From contig NZ_JAHRID010000004.1 in NCBI RefSeq assembly GCF_019100565.1, positions 124,001-188,000 on the forward strand: a DNA stretch of 64,000 nucleotides, read 5' to 3'. Positions 1 through 9,354 of the stretch are shown piece after piece. The notes below the pieces were generated by a model that worked only from the letters and a program-made list of their open reading frames with translations, was not told the DNA's origin and did no database searches. The translations under genes were made by a program, and so were the position numbers. This DNA comes from Arsukibacterium indicum (GTDB taxonomy: Bacteria > Pseudomonadota > Gammaproteobacteria > Enterobacterales > Alteromonadaceae). Position 1 is the stretch's first letter. Each line of letters starts with the position of its first letter.

Positions 1-1172
1 CCTTAAAGCAGCAAGACCGCGATGCCAGCCACTTTATTATTGAACAGGGCAGCCTGGGCAAAATTCGCCGGGTGCCGGTTGGCGTGGCGCTGTGTATGGG
101 CCCGTTTAATTATCCGCTGAATGAAACCTTCACTACCTTAATTCCGGCGTTGATTATGGGGAATACCGTGATTTTTAAACCGGCCAAATATGGTGTGCTG
201 CTTATTCAGCCGTTACTGCAGGCCTTTTTACAAAGCTTCCCGGCTGGGGTTATTAATATTATTTATGGCCGGGGCCGCGAAACCGTCGGCGCTCTGATGG
301 CAAGCGGAAAAATTGATGTATTTGCTTTTATCGGTACCAACAAAGGCGCCAGCGACTTAAAACGGATGCACCCCAAACCCCACCGTTTGCGCGCTGTGCT
401 GGGGCTGGATGCGAAAAACCCGGCCATCGTGCTGGGGGATGCAGACATGAGCCGCACTATTCAAGAGTGTGTCGCCGGCAGCTTGTCGTTTAATGGCCAG
501 CGCTGCACCGCTCTAAAAATTTTGTTTGTGCAGCGCAGTATTGCTGATGAGTTTGTCAGCAAATTAACCAAGGCCGTATCGGCATTAACCGCAGGCATGC
601 CCTGGCAAGCCGGAGTAACTATTACCCCGCTGCCAGAGCCCGGTAAAACCGGCTTTTTAACTGAATTGCTTGAAGATGCACTGAGTAAAGGCGCCAAACT
701 GCAAAACCCGGACGGTGGCCAAACTGTCGCATCGTTCTTTCAGCCTGCCGTGCTTTACCCAGTTAGCGGCGATATGCGCTTATACAGCGAAGAGCAATTC
801 GGGCCGCTGGTGCCGGTGGTGCCTTTTGATGATATCAGCGAAGTGATTGATTATGTAGTCAACTCCAATTTTGGTCAGCAGCTGAGTATTTTTGGTCAGG
901 ACCCGCAACAAGTAGGCGAGCTGGTCGATATTTTTGCCAATCAGGTCGGGCGGATTAATATCAACAGCCAGTGTCAGCGTGGGCCTGACAGCTTTCCATT
1001 TAACGGCCGCAAAGACTCGGCCGAAGGTACCTTGTCGGTGGTAGATGCGCTGCGTCAGTTCTCTACCCCTAGCCTGGTCGCGGCCAAATATCAGGATAGC
1101 GACGTGGATTTTGTTAAGCAAATGGTCAAAGCCCGCAGCTCGAACTTTTTAGCAACGGATTTTTTGTTTTAA
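1..1172 (+). CDS. NADP-dependent glyceraldehyde-3-phosphate dehydrogenase-like aldehyde dehydrogenase (ALDH11/GapN type), 5' end outside the window
   Basis: The reading frame is open from the first bases of the window, before the first in-frame GTG at 72, so the gene is cut at its start. The visible part is the C-terminal three quarters of an aldehyde dehydrogenase: an NAD(P)-fold segment (GPFNYPLNETF, FKPAKYG, FIGTNKGA) and the catalytic cysteine in FNGQRCTALK (codon 504-506). The family oxidises an aldehyde with NAD(P)+; GapN members oxidise glyceraldehyde-3-phosphate to 3-phosphoglycerate without making ATP. The SLSFNGQRCTALK stretch resembles the ALDH11 subgroup, so that name is an inference. 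The motif that usually reads ELGGK is LGLDAK here (about 399-416), so the usual general-base glutamate is not in its normal place. No operon partner is visible; the next gene lies about 100 bases downstream. Confidence 0.8.
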   Translation, partial: LKQQDRDASHFIIEQGSLGKIRRVPVGVALCMGPFNYPLNETFTTLIPALIMGNTVIFKPAKYGVLLIQPLLQAFLQSFPAGVINIIYGRGRETVGALMASGKIDVFAFIGTNKGASDLKRMHPKPHRLRAVLGLDAKNPAIVLGDADMSRTIQECVAGSLSFNGQRCTALKILFVQRSIADEFVSKLTKAVSALTAGMPWQAGVTITPLPEPGKTGFLTELLEDALSKGAKLQNPDGGQTVASFFQPAVLYPVSGDMRLYSEEQFGPLVPVVPFDDISEVIDYVVNSNFGQQLSIFGQDPQQVGELVDIFANQVGRININSQCQRGPDSFPFNGRKDSAEGTLSVVDALRQFSTPSLVAAKYQDSDVDFVKQMVKARSSNFLATDFLF

Positions 1173-1191
1173 CTGTTCCGGGGAAAAACTT

Positions 1192-1218
1192 GCTATGCCC
1201 TGGCGCTCAGGGCATAGC
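1192..1218. terminator. perfect 11-bp stem hairpin between two plus-strand genes
   Basis: Inverted repeat GCTATGCCCTG / CAGGGCATAGC with a 5-base loop, 20 bases after the dehydrogenase stop codon. There is no T run on its plus-strand 3' side, but an A run (1183-1189 region) precedes it, so it would look like an intrinsic terminator only for transcription on the minus strand, where no gene is seen. It may simply protect the mRNA 3' end. Confidence 0.4.
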
Positions 1219-1277
1219 CAAAACCGGCAAAACCTGTTACTAAATAGTCATAAGCAAGTTTTCAGGGGATTTTTGTT

Positions 1278-4031
1278 GTGGCGTTACCTGTTGCGTTTAG
1301 CCTTGCTGCTAAAAAGCTGATCCCCGCTGAGCGTTATTTTGACGATCCTATCGCTACGCTGGCGTATGGCACTGATGCCAGCTTTTATCGCTTATTACCA
1401 AAATTAGTACTTCGGGTAGAATCTGAGGCTGAGGTGGTGGCGCTGCTAAAGCTGGCCAATCAGCACAAGGTGGCGATTACATTCCGGGCGGCGGGTACCA
1501 GTTTATCCGGCCAGGCGGTGACCGATTCAGTGTTGCTGGTACTGGGTGAGAACTGGCAGCAGCGCGAGGTGCGGGGCTTAGGTGAGCAAATACGTTTGCA
1601 GCCCGGGGTTATCGGCGCCGCGGCCAATTGTGTATTAAGTAAATTTCAGCGTAAAATTGGCCCGGATCCAGCGTCGATCAACAGCTGTAAAATTGGCGGC
1701 ATTGTCGCTAACAATGCCAGCGGTATGTGCTGTGGTACTGCCCATAACAGCTTTAATACGCTGGCAGCAATGCGCCTGGTGTTATTCGATGGCACTGTGC
1801 TGGATACCGAAGATAGTGCCAGTGTTGCCGCATTTAAGCAAAGCCATGCCCGCTTGCTGGCAGAGCTGGCGCTGCTGGCCGAGCAAACCCGGCAGGACAA
1901 AGAACTCTGCGCCAAAATCAGCCATAAATACCGTTTAAAAAACACTACGGGTTTCTCACTTAATGCCTTAACTGAATTTACCGACCCTATCGATATTCTG
2001 ACTCATTTAATGGTTGGCTCTGAAGGCTGCCTGGGTTTTATCAGCGCTGTCACGTATAACACTGTGCCGGACTATCCGAACCGGGCCAGCGGCTTACTGG
2101 TGTTTCCGTCTGTAGCCAGCTGTTGTCAGGCGGTAACAGTATTAAAGCAGCTGCCGGTATCTGCTGTAGAGTTATTGGACCGGCGCAGTTTACGCTCGGT
2201 TGAGCACAAAGCCGGTATGCCGGGATGGATAAAACAGGTATCGGATGGCGCCTGTGCTTTACTAATTGAAAGCACTGCAGGATCCGCCCAGGCTTTGCAA
2301 AGGCAACTGGCAGAATTAAGGGCGGTGGTGCAGGAATTTGAGCTGGAGCAGCAGGTCGATTTCAGTACCGATCCAGCCATATACAACCAGCTCTGGGCCA
2401 TTCGCAAGGGCACCTTTCCGGCTGTGGGCGCAGTGCGGCAAACTGGCACCACGGTGATTATTGAAGATGTGACATTTCCGCTGCCGCAACTTGCCGACGG
2501 TGTCGCCCGGCTGCAGCAATTATTTACCAAATATGCCTATGACGAAGCGATAATTTTTGGCCATGCCTTAGCAGGCAACCTGCATTTTGTGTTTACTCAG
2601 GGTTTTGACGACCCGGCCGAGATAGCGCGTTATGATAATTTTATGCAGGACGTCACGCAGTTAGTGGCAGTGGAGTTTGGCGGTTCGCTTAAAGCCGAGC
2701 ATGGTACTGGCCGCAATATGGCGCCCTTTGTCGAATTAGAATGGGGGGCAGATGCCTATCAGCTGATGTGGCAACTGAAAAAACTGCTGGACCCGCAGCA
2801 TATTCTGAACCCGGATGTGGTGCTAAGCCATAACCCGCAGCTGCATTTGCAAAACCTGAAACCGCTGCCGGCGACCAACCCGCTGGTAGATAAATGCATT
2901 GAATGTGGCTTTTGCGAGCCGGTGTGTCCGTCGCGCAATTTAACCCTGACACCGCGCCAGCGCATTGTGACCCAACGCGAAATATCGCGCCTGCAGCACA
3001 GTGGCAACGATCCAAAACGGCTTAAGGCATTAAATAAAAGTTATCAATATGCTGGCAATGATACCTGCGCCGCCTGCGGTATGTGCAGTAGCGCCTGCCC
3101 GGTTGGCATTAATACCGGCGATTTAACCCGGGCCCTTCGCGCTGACAACAATGCTCGCTGGCAGGGTTTGGCTAAGTTTATTGCCAGCCATTTTGCCGGT
3201 TTCAGTGCTATTGCCCGCACCGGCTTGCAGCTCGGTCACCGATTAAGTGCGATAACACCGGGCTGGCACAGCGCGATGCCGGCGGCAAATACTGCTGGCG
3301 TAAGCGCTGTTGATAGTAGTCTGAAACCGGTGATTTATCTGGCCAGTTGCAGTAGCCGGGTGATGGCGCCGCAAGCAAATAGTCAGGATAACCGCAGCTT
3401 GTTGCAGGTAAGTACTGACTTACTGGCCAAAGCCGGTTATCAGTTAATTGTGCCAGATGGCATCGCCAATCAGTGCTGCGGTATGCCATTTCAGTCTAAG
3501 GGCCAGTTTGCGGCGGCAAAGCTTAAGCAAAATGAACTCAATCAATGGTTGCTGGAGACAAGTAATTGGGGTCAGATCCCAGTTTATTCCGACAGCAGCC
3601 CCTGCAGTTTAACTTTGCAAGGCAAACTGGACCCGCGACTGACGATTATCGATAGTGTCGATTTTCTGTTTGATAAGGTGCTGCCAAAGTTGTCTGTTAC
3701 CCCGTTACATGAGCCAGTTGCGCTGCACGTTACCTGCAGTGCCAGCCAGTTGGGGCAGGCGACAAAATTGCAGCAATTGCTTGCTGCATGCGCCAGCAAG
3801 GTGGTTATGCCGGAGGGCATCAGTTGTTGTGGCTTTGCCGGTGATAAGGGTTTTATATTGCCTGAACTGAATGCCGCGGCATTATCTGGTTTGGCTGCCC
3901 AGGTAAGTGAGTGCTCACGGGGGGTGTCAACCAGTCGTACCTGTGAAATTGGTTTATCGCGCCACAGCGGAATTGAATATCAGCATATTGTTTATTTATT
4001 GGATAGCTGCAGCGATACAGATAAGATGTAA
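1278..4031 (+). CDS. FAD-binding and Fe-S-binding oxidase, D-lactate dehydrogenase (Dld-II / GlcD-GlcF fusion) type
   Basis: A 917-residue protein joining two halves. Residues about 1-500 are a FAD-linked oxidase of the GlcD/VAO fold (RAAGTSLSGQAV; IGPDPASINSCKIGG; later HALAGNLHFVF and EHGTGRNMAPFVE). From about 535 follow two ferredoxin-type 4Fe-4S clusters (CIECGFCEPVCP from Cys540, CAACGMCSSACP from Cys597) and two CCG domains (Cys733 and Cys850 regions). This architecture oxidises a 2-hydroxy acid and passes electrons to the respiratory chain at the inner membrane. Length and N-terminus fit the Shewanella-type Dld-II D-lactate dehydrogenase better than the longer YdiJ, but substrate cannot be read from sequence. 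The start is GTG with an AGGGGAT ribosome-binding site at 1264-1270. No lactate permease or lldEFG genes are beside it. The next gene follows after 41 bases. Confidence 0.85.
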   Translation: MALPVAFSLAAKKLIPAERYFDDPIATLAYGTDASFYRLLPKLVLRVESEAEVVALLKLANQHKVAITFRAAGTSLSGQAVTDSVLLVLGENWQQREVRGLGEQIRLQPGVIGAAANCVLSKFQRKIGPDPASINSCKIGGIVANNASGMCCGTAHNSFNTLAAMRLVLFDGTVLDTEDSASVAAFKQSHARLLAELALLAEQTRQDKELCAKISHKYRLKNTTGFSLNALTEFTDPIDILTHLMVGSEGCLGFISAVTYNTVPDYPNRASGLLVFPSVASCCQAVTVLKQLPVSAVELLDRRSLRSVEHKAGMPGWIKQVSDGACALLIESTAGSAQALQRQLAELRAVVQEFELEQQVDFSTDPAIYNQLWAIRKGTFPAVGAVRQTGTTVIIEDVTFPLPQLADGVARLQQLFTKYAYDEAIIFGHALAGNLHFVFTQGFDDPAEIARYDNFMQDVTQLVAVEFGGSLKAEHGTGRNMAPFVELEWGADAYQLMWQLKKLLDPQHILNPDVVLSHNPQLHLQNLKPLPATNPLVDKCIECGFCEPVCPSRNLTLTPRQRIVTQREISRLQHSGNDPKRLKALNKSYQYAGNDTCAACGMCSSACPVGINTGDLTRALRADNNARWQGLAKFIASHFAGFSAIARTGLQLGHRLSAITPGWHSAMPAANTAGVSAVDSSLKPVIYLASCSSRVMAPQANSQDNRSLLQVSTDLLAKAGYQLIVPDGIANQCCGMPFQSKGQFAAAKLKQNELNQWLLETSNWGQIPVYSDSSPCSLTLQGKLDPRLTIIDSVDFLFDKVLPKLSVTPLHEPVALHVTCSASQLGQATKLQQLLAACASKVVMPEGISCCGFAGDKGFILPELNAAALSGLAAQVSECSRGVSTSRTCEIGLSRHSGIEYQHIVYLLDSCSDTDKM

Positions 4032-4072
4032 AGATAATTACTCCCTAATCAGAGACTTGAGGAATAGTCAGG

Positions 4073-4450
4073 ATGGACTTAGAGCGAATAATGCATGTAG
4101 AGGACGACGAATCTATCCGTGCTGTGGCAGAAATTGCCCTGGTGGATGTTGCTGGGTTCGAATTGTTAAGCTGTGATAGCGGTCAGAGTGCGCTGGCGCA
4201 GGCAGAGGATTTCGCACCACAACTTATTTTGCTAGACGTGATGATGCCGCAAATGGACGGCCTGCAAACTCTGCTGGCATTGCGTCAGATCCCCAGCCTG
4301 ACAAAAGTTCCGGTAGTATTTATGACAGCAAAAATACAACAGGCGGAGAAGCAGCGTTACTTAGATGCAGGCGCCGTTGGCATTATTGAAAAACCGTTTG
4401 AACCAATGCAGCTGGGTGATACGCTGCGTCGACTTTATCAAAAACAATAA
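4073..4450 (+). CDS. single-domain response regulator (CheY-like receiver)
   Basis: A 125-residue stand-alone receiver domain. The acidic pocket is at residues 10-12 (HVEDDE), the phospho-acceptor is Asp55 in LILLDVMMP, Thr85 lies in FMTAK, and the conserved lysine is Lys107 in EKPFEP. There is no output domain, so it must act by protein contact or as a phosphoryl shuttle. It is the first gene of a tight run with two histidine kinases and an Hpt/GGDEF protein (gaps of 32, 39 and 18 bases), which makes a role in a multistep phosphorelay likely. The ATG at 4073 follows a GAGGAAT-like site. Whether it takes phosphate from one or both kinases, or hands it to the Hpt domain encoded downstream, is not visible. 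Confidence 0.9.
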   Translation: MDLERIMHVEDDESIRAVAEIALVDVAGFELLSCDSGQSALAQAEDFAPQLILLDVMMPQMDGLQTLLALRQIPSLTKVPVVFMTAKIQQAEKQRYLDAGAVGIIEKPFEPMQLGDTLRRLYQKQ

Positions 4451-4482
4451 CGTTTCAGCGCCTGGGTTCGAGGGTAAGCATA

Positions 4483-6915
4483 ATGCTTTTTGCTATTAAG
4501 CAACATATCAACACCAAACCCCGCTTTTGGTATCTGTTGTTGGGCCTTTTTCTGATAGCAGCTGTGGGGTTAAATTTCACCAGGCTACCCCTGTTTTTTA
4601 GCGTCGAGTTTATCTTTGGTTCAACCTTTGCGGTTCTGGCACTGTTAGTATTGGGGCGCACCGCAGCAGTTCTGGTTGGTATGGCTGCCGCTGCAGTAAC
4701 ATTATTCATTTGGAACCACCCTTACGCCTTTTTGGTTTTTACAGCTGAGATTATCTGGTTGTGCTGGCGCTGGCGCCGTGAAAAAGGCCTTAATCTGGTG
4801 CAGCAGGACCTGCTTTTCTGGGTGGTGGTTGGCGTGCCAGCTGTAACGTTATTTTATACCTTTGGGCTCAATACAAATGGACAGGCAGCATTACTTATTG
4901 CGCTAAAGCAAATGACTAATGGTATGTTTAATACGCTGTTGGCCAGTTTAGTCATCTTGCTGTTGCAGTCGCAGCGCTGGGCAAGTCCTTATCTGGCATT
5001 GCCGCTGATAAGTTTACGTCAGCTGCTATTTCATATTTTAATCGCATTAACGCTATTCGCCGGCTGTGTACCGTTATTGTTAGATGCCCGCAAGCTGCAG
5101 GCAGAGTATATGCATAGTGTTGAACAAAGGCTGCAACTACTCGCCGGTATGTTGCAAAAGCAACTTCAGCTCAAGGCTCAGTCTCAATCCGCAAACGACG
5201 CCGGCATATCCGAATTACTTGACATAATGTTACCTGAGTTAAGTGCTGGGTTGATGGTTTTTGACGACAGTGGCAATGCTCTTGGTAAAGCCGGCACAAT
5301 AGCAAGTGTAGATCTGGTCAATACTATTTTGCCTGATTCTGGGTTTTTTCACTGGCAACCTGAAGGGGTAACGCCTTTGCTAAAACGCTGGCAACAAAGT
5401 CGTTTTATCCTGGTGGCCTATCCATCAGGCTTAACTGGCATTGGTGCTATTGTTATTGAACAAAGTGCAACTGAGGTAATGGCCAGACTCGAGCATGATA
5501 GTGCCAGGCAACTAATTTTATTAGTTAGCTTTTTATTGTTGGTTACTGTTGTTGCAAACTGGCTAAGCAAGGCAATAAGTGTACCGTTGCATCGTCTGGC
5601 GCTGGCCAGCGAAAAACTGAAAACACACATTGCTGCAGGTAGCCGCACAGAAATCCCTCCCAGTAATGTGGCAGAATATGACAGCCTGGCACGAAGCTTA
5701 AGCCTGATGAGCAATGAGTTGCTGCAGGCGTTTACCCTGAGCAAGGCGAATGAATCTGAGTTATCACAACAAGTAGCCGAGCGCACTTTACAGTTGCAGC
5801 AGAGCAACAGCCAGCTAGAGGCGATATTAGCGGCGGCGTCGGACTTTTCGATAATTGCGACCGCGCCTGATGGTATCATTACCTATTTTAGCTATGGCGC
5901 TGAAAAATTACTGGGCTATCGTGCCGAAGAGCTGGTAAACAAAGAAACGCCGGCACTATTGCATGTGGCTGACGAGGTTCAGCAAAGAGCGTTGCAGTTA
6001 ACGCACGAACTAAAACAGCCAGTCTCGGGTTTTAAGGCGTTCGTGGTGGTAGCGGAGCAAAAAGGCAGTGAAAGCTGGGAATGGCACTATGTGCGTAAAG
6101 ATGGCCAGAAGGTGTTGGTGCAACTAACCGTAACGCCTATCATTGATGGCAATAATACGATTAGTGGCTATCTGGGGATTGCCAAAGATATCTCAGAGCG
6201 AAAACGTAATGAGCAACTAAAAAATGAATTTATTTCTACTGTCAGCCATGAATTGCGCACGCCGTTAACCTCTATTTATGGTTCATTGAGAATAGTGAAC
6301 TCAGGGGTGCTGGCGGAACTGCCGCCCAAAGTGGATAAGCTTTTGCAGGTGGCGGAAGCAAACAGCCAGCGATTAACAATTTTGATTAATGACTTACTGG
6401 ACATGGAAAAGTTGCTGGCCGGTAAAGTGCAGCTCAACATGCTGTCGCAACCAATGTTGCCATTAGTTCAGGAGGCGCTGCAGGCAATTCAGAGCTATGC
6501 TGACCAATATCAGGTAAAACTATCAGCCGAATTAGCGTCAGCACCTTTATATGCTGCTGTTGACGCAGCACGCGTTATTCAGATTTTACATAACCTGCTT
6601 TCTAACGCTATTAAGTTTTCTGCAGAGGGTTCCACGGTTGTAGTGAGGCTAATTCAGCTGCGGGATCAGGTTAAGATTGAAGTAATTGACCAGGGTTTGG
6701 GTATACCAGATGACTTTAAATCGCGAATTTTTGATCGTTTTTCGCAAAGTGATGCAGCCAGTAACCGCCAGCATGGTGGTACCGGGCTTGGGCTGGCAAT
6801 CAGCAAAGAATTAGCATTAAAAATGGGTGGCGAAATTGGTTTTAATTCTCAACTGGGGCAAGGCTCAACATTCTGGCTCACTTTTAGCCAAACTGTAACA
6901 GAGCCAGCCGGTTAA
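4483..6915 (+). CDS. membrane sensor histidine kinase (multi-TM sensor, HAMP-like linker, PAS, HisKA, HATPase)
   Basis: An 810-residue sensor kinase. Residues about 15-200 hold roughly seven hydrophobic helices, then an extracytoplasmic or linker stretch, another membrane helix near 340-365 (LILLVSFLLLVTVVANWL), a HAMP-like region, a coiled coil and a PAS domain (about 450-575, ending ISGYLGIAKDISERKR). The HisKA box is VSHELRTPL with phospho-acceptor His589; the ATPase shows the N box (HNLLSNAIKF), G1 (DQGLGIPDD), F box (IFDRFSQSD) and G2 (GGTGLGLAIS). It ends at the ATPase domain with no receiver, so it needs a separate partner such as the receiver encoded 32 bases upstream. The signal it senses is not evident. 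Start ATG 4483 follows GAGGGTAAG. Confidence 0.88.
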   Translation: MLFAIKQHINTKPRFWYLLLGLFLIAAVGLNFTRLPLFFSVEFIFGSTFAVLALLVLGRTAAVLVGMAAAAVTLFIWNHPYAFLVFTAEIIWLCWRWRREKGLNLVQQDLLFWVVVGVPAVTLFYTFGLNTNGQAALLIALKQMTNGMFNTLLASLVILLLQSQRWASPYLALPLISLRQLLFHILIALTLFAGCVPLLLDARKLQAEYMHSVEQRLQLLAGMLQKQLQLKAQSQSANDAGISELLDIMLPELSAGLMVFDDSGNALGKAGTIASVDLVNTILPDSGFFHWQPEGVTPLLKRWQQSRFILVAYPSGLTGIGAIVIEQSATEVMARLEHDSARQLILLVSFLLLVTVVANWLSKAISVPLHRLALASEKLKTHIAAGSRTEIPPSNVAEYDSLARSLSLMSNELLQAFTLSKANESELSQQVAERTLQLQQSNSQLEAILAAASDFSIIATAPDGIITYFSYGAEKLLGYRAEELVNKETPALLHVADEVQQRALQLTHELKQPVSGFKAFVVVAEQKGSESWEWHYVRKDGQKVLVQLTVTPIIDGNNTISGYLGIAKDISERKRNEQLKNEFISTVSHELRTPLTSIYGSLRIVNSGVLAELPPKVDKLLQVAEANSQRLTILINDLLDMEKLLAGKVQLNMLSQPMLPLVQEALQAIQSYADQYQVKLSAELASAPLYAAVDAARVIQILHNLLSNAIKFSAEGSTVVVRLIQLRDQVKIEVIDQGLGIPDDFKSRIFDRFSQSDAASNRQHGGTGLGLAISKELALKMGGEIGFNSQLGQGSTFWLTFSQTVTEPAG

Positions 6916-6954
6916 TGGATATAGCGAAGTACTTAAACAACAAAAGCAGGGCGT

Positions 6955-9336
6955 ATGCAACAACCACAAATACCAGAAAATGAGGCTCCAAGACTAGCTG
7001 CGCTTTTTGACTCTGCCCTGTTAGATACTGAAGCGGAACCCAGATTTGATCGCATAACCAGCCTGGTGCAGCAATGCCTGGGTACAGAAATAGTACTTAT
7101 TTCGCTGGTAGATAAAAATCGGCAGTGGTTTAAGTCTCGCCAGGGGCTAGCAGCTTGTGAGACTGGCCGGGATATTTCTTTTTGTGGCCATGCCATTTTA
7201 GACGATGATATTTTCGAAATTTCTGATGCGAGTAACGACAAAAGGTTTGCAGATAACCCGTTAGTTACCGATGGCCCGTTAATTCGCTTTTATGCTGGTG
7301 CACCATTGCATTTTAACGGTCATCGCATTGGTACCTTGTGTATTATTGATCCTAAGCCTCGTCGGTTAAGCGAGCGTGAGCGGCGAATGTTGCGACAGTT
7401 TGCTAACGTTGTTGAACAGGAGATTGTTGACAGGCTGCAACAACAAGCTCATCAACAATTGGCTGCCAGTGAGCTGATGTATCGTTCCGTGTTAGAAGGT
7501 ACCCGTATTGGTACCTGGCAATGGAATGTGCAAACTGGTGAAACTGTGTTTAACGAACGCTGGGCAGAGATTGTCGGTTATACCCTGGATGAGCTGGCAC
7601 CCGTCGATATTAACACTTGGCTTGGCTTGGCCCATCCTGATGATTTACCAGAATCGGGTCGTTTATTAGAACTGCACTTTGCCGGGCAGTTACCCTTTTA
7701 CGATTGTAAATGCCGAATGAAACATAAAGACGGCCATTGGGTATGGGTGCATGACCGCGGGCGAGTTATCAGCTGGACCAAAGATGATAAGCCGTTGATG
7801 ATGTATGGCACCCATGCCGATATTACTGAGCAAAAGCAAGCCGAATTGGACATAAAAGCCAGCCGCGATCAGTTCAAAAATCTGCTGGCTAATATTCCGG
7901 GTGTGGTATATCAGTATCAGCAGTGGCCTGATGGTCGGGCTTGTTTTCCTTATGCCAGTGACAATATTCAAGAAATTTATGGTGTTATGCCTGAGCAGGT
8001 AAAAGACGATGCTGCTATCATTTTTAATAAAATTCACCCGGTCGACTTAGCAGGTCTGACACAAAGTATTGCTCAATCGGCCGCAAGCTTGTCACTGTGG
8101 CAACATCAGTATCGGGTTTGTTTAGATAATAAAAAAACAATCTGGTTGTCAGGTTGTGCTACTCCTGAGCGTATGCCAGATGGCAGCACACTTTGGCATG
8201 GTTATATTGAAAATATTACCAATAGCAAGCAGCATTATTTAGAGCTCGAGCGGCTCAATAAGGAATACAAGCTTAGCCAGCAACGGCTGGAAATGGCCAG
8301 TGAAACGGCATTAATTGGTTTTTGGCAAGCATCGTTAATTACTGGTGAGCTGTGGTGGTCACCGGTAATTTATAAGATTTTTGGTTTTGATGAAAATATC
8401 ACCCCCAGCGTTGCCTTGTTCAAAAGCACTTTACACCCGGAAGACAGGGTTTTGGTAGCGGCCAGTGAGCAGCGTTCTCTGGAAAGCGGCCTGCATGATG
8501 TAGTGCATCGGATTATTCGTTCGGATGGCAGTATTCGCTGGGTTCATGAGCTGGCGAGGTTGTTGCCACAGCACGAAAATCCTGACCAAATACTGGTTGG
8601 CTCGGTGCAGGATGTGACTGAGCGGATGCAATTGCAGCAGATGAAAGATGCTTTTATTTCGACTGTCAGCCATGAGCTCAGAACCCCGTTAACCGCCATT
8701 AAAGGTGCACTTGGCTTACTTAACTCTGGTAAGTTGGGGCAGTTGCCAGCCACTATGCAAAAATTAATGGATGTCGCCGATAGCAATTGTGAACGTCTGG
8801 CACACTTAATTAATGATTTGCTGGATGTTGAGAAACTCGCTGCTGGTAAAATGCCGTTTAATATTCAATCACTGGTTGTGCAGGCTGAGTTACAGCAAGC
8901 AATAGACAATTTGCAACCATTTGCCAGCCAACAGCAGGTTTGTATAGAACTGCAACCGTTAGCAGAAAGATTAATGGTGCAGGCCGACTCACTGCGGTTA
9001 CAACAAGTGGTGACCAATCTACTGTCTAACGCCATTAAATTTTCGCCGCCAGACACTAAGGTTGCTGTAAGTGTTAAGCGGCAGAATGACGATGTGCTGT
9101 TTCAAATTACCGATTATGGTTCAGGTATACCTGCGGAATTTCATGGTCAAATCTTTCAGCGCTTTGCTCAGGCCGATGGTTCAAATCAGCGGCAAAGCGG
9201 CGGCACCGGTTTAGGCCTGGCTATTTGCAAAGAGTTAGTACAGCAGATGGGTGGCAGCATCGGGTTTAATTCAACGCCGGGTAAAGGTACGACCTTTTAC
9301 TTTGCACTGCCGGCAAAGCGAGTTACTATAAATTAA
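6955..9336 (+). CDS. soluble sensor histidine kinase (GAF, three PAS, HisKA, HATPase)
   Basis: A 793-residue protein without membrane helices. Residues about 15-160 form a GAF domain (SFCGHAILDDD, FYAGAPLHFNGHRIGTLCI is the usual signature region). Three PAS domains follow, about 170-295 (ends MYGTHADITEQKQ), 300-430 (ends GYIENITNSKQ) and 445-560 (ends VGSVQDVTERM). HisKA has VSHELRTPL with His573; the ATPase carries TNLLSNAIKFS, DYGSGIP, FQRFAQADG and GGTGLGLAIC. There is no receiver domain. Its kinase core resembles that of the upstream membrane kinase, suggesting duplication with different sensory fronts: one membrane signal and one cytoplasmic small-molecule or redox signal, both inferred. 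It sits 39 bases after the first kinase and 18 before the Hpt/GGDEF gene. Confidence 0.88.
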   Translation: MQQPQIPENEAPRLAALFDSALLDTEAEPRFDRITSLVQQCLGTEIVLISLVDKNRQWFKSRQGLAACETGRDISFCGHAILDDDIFEISDASNDKRFADNPLVTDGPLIRFYAGAPLHFNGHRIGTLCIIDPKPRRLSERERRMLRQFANVVEQEIVDRLQQQAHQQLAASELMYRSVLEGTRIGTWQWNVQTGETVFNERWAEIVGYTLDELAPVDINTWLGLAHPDDLPESGRLLELHFAGQLPFYDCKCRMKHKDGHWVWVHDRGRVISWTKDDKPLMMYGTHADITEQKQAELDIKASRDQFKNLLANIPGVVYQYQQWPDGRACFPYASDNIQEIYGVMPEQVKDDAAIIFNKIHPVDLAGLTQSIAQSAASLSLWQHQYRVCLDNKKTIWLSGCATPERMPDGSTLWHGYIENITNSKQHYLELERLNKEYKLSQQRLEMASETALIGFWQASLITGELWWSPVIYKIFGFDENITPSVALFKSTLHPEDRVLVAASEQRSLESGLHDVVHRIIRSDGSIRWVHELARLLPQHENPDQILVGSVQDVTERMQLQQMKDAFISTVSHELRTPLTAIKGALGLLNSGKLGQLPATMQKLMDVADSNCERLAHLINDLLDVEKLAAGKMPFNIQSLVVQAELQQAIDNLQPFASQQQVCIELQPLAERLMVQADSLRLQQVVTNLLSNAIKFSPPDTKVAVSVKRQNDDVLFQITDYGSGIPAEFHGQIFQRFAQADGSNQRQSGGTGLGLAICKELVQQMGGSIGFNSTPGKGTTFYFALPAKRVTIN

Positions 9337-9354
9337 AAAGTTATGAATTAATTT

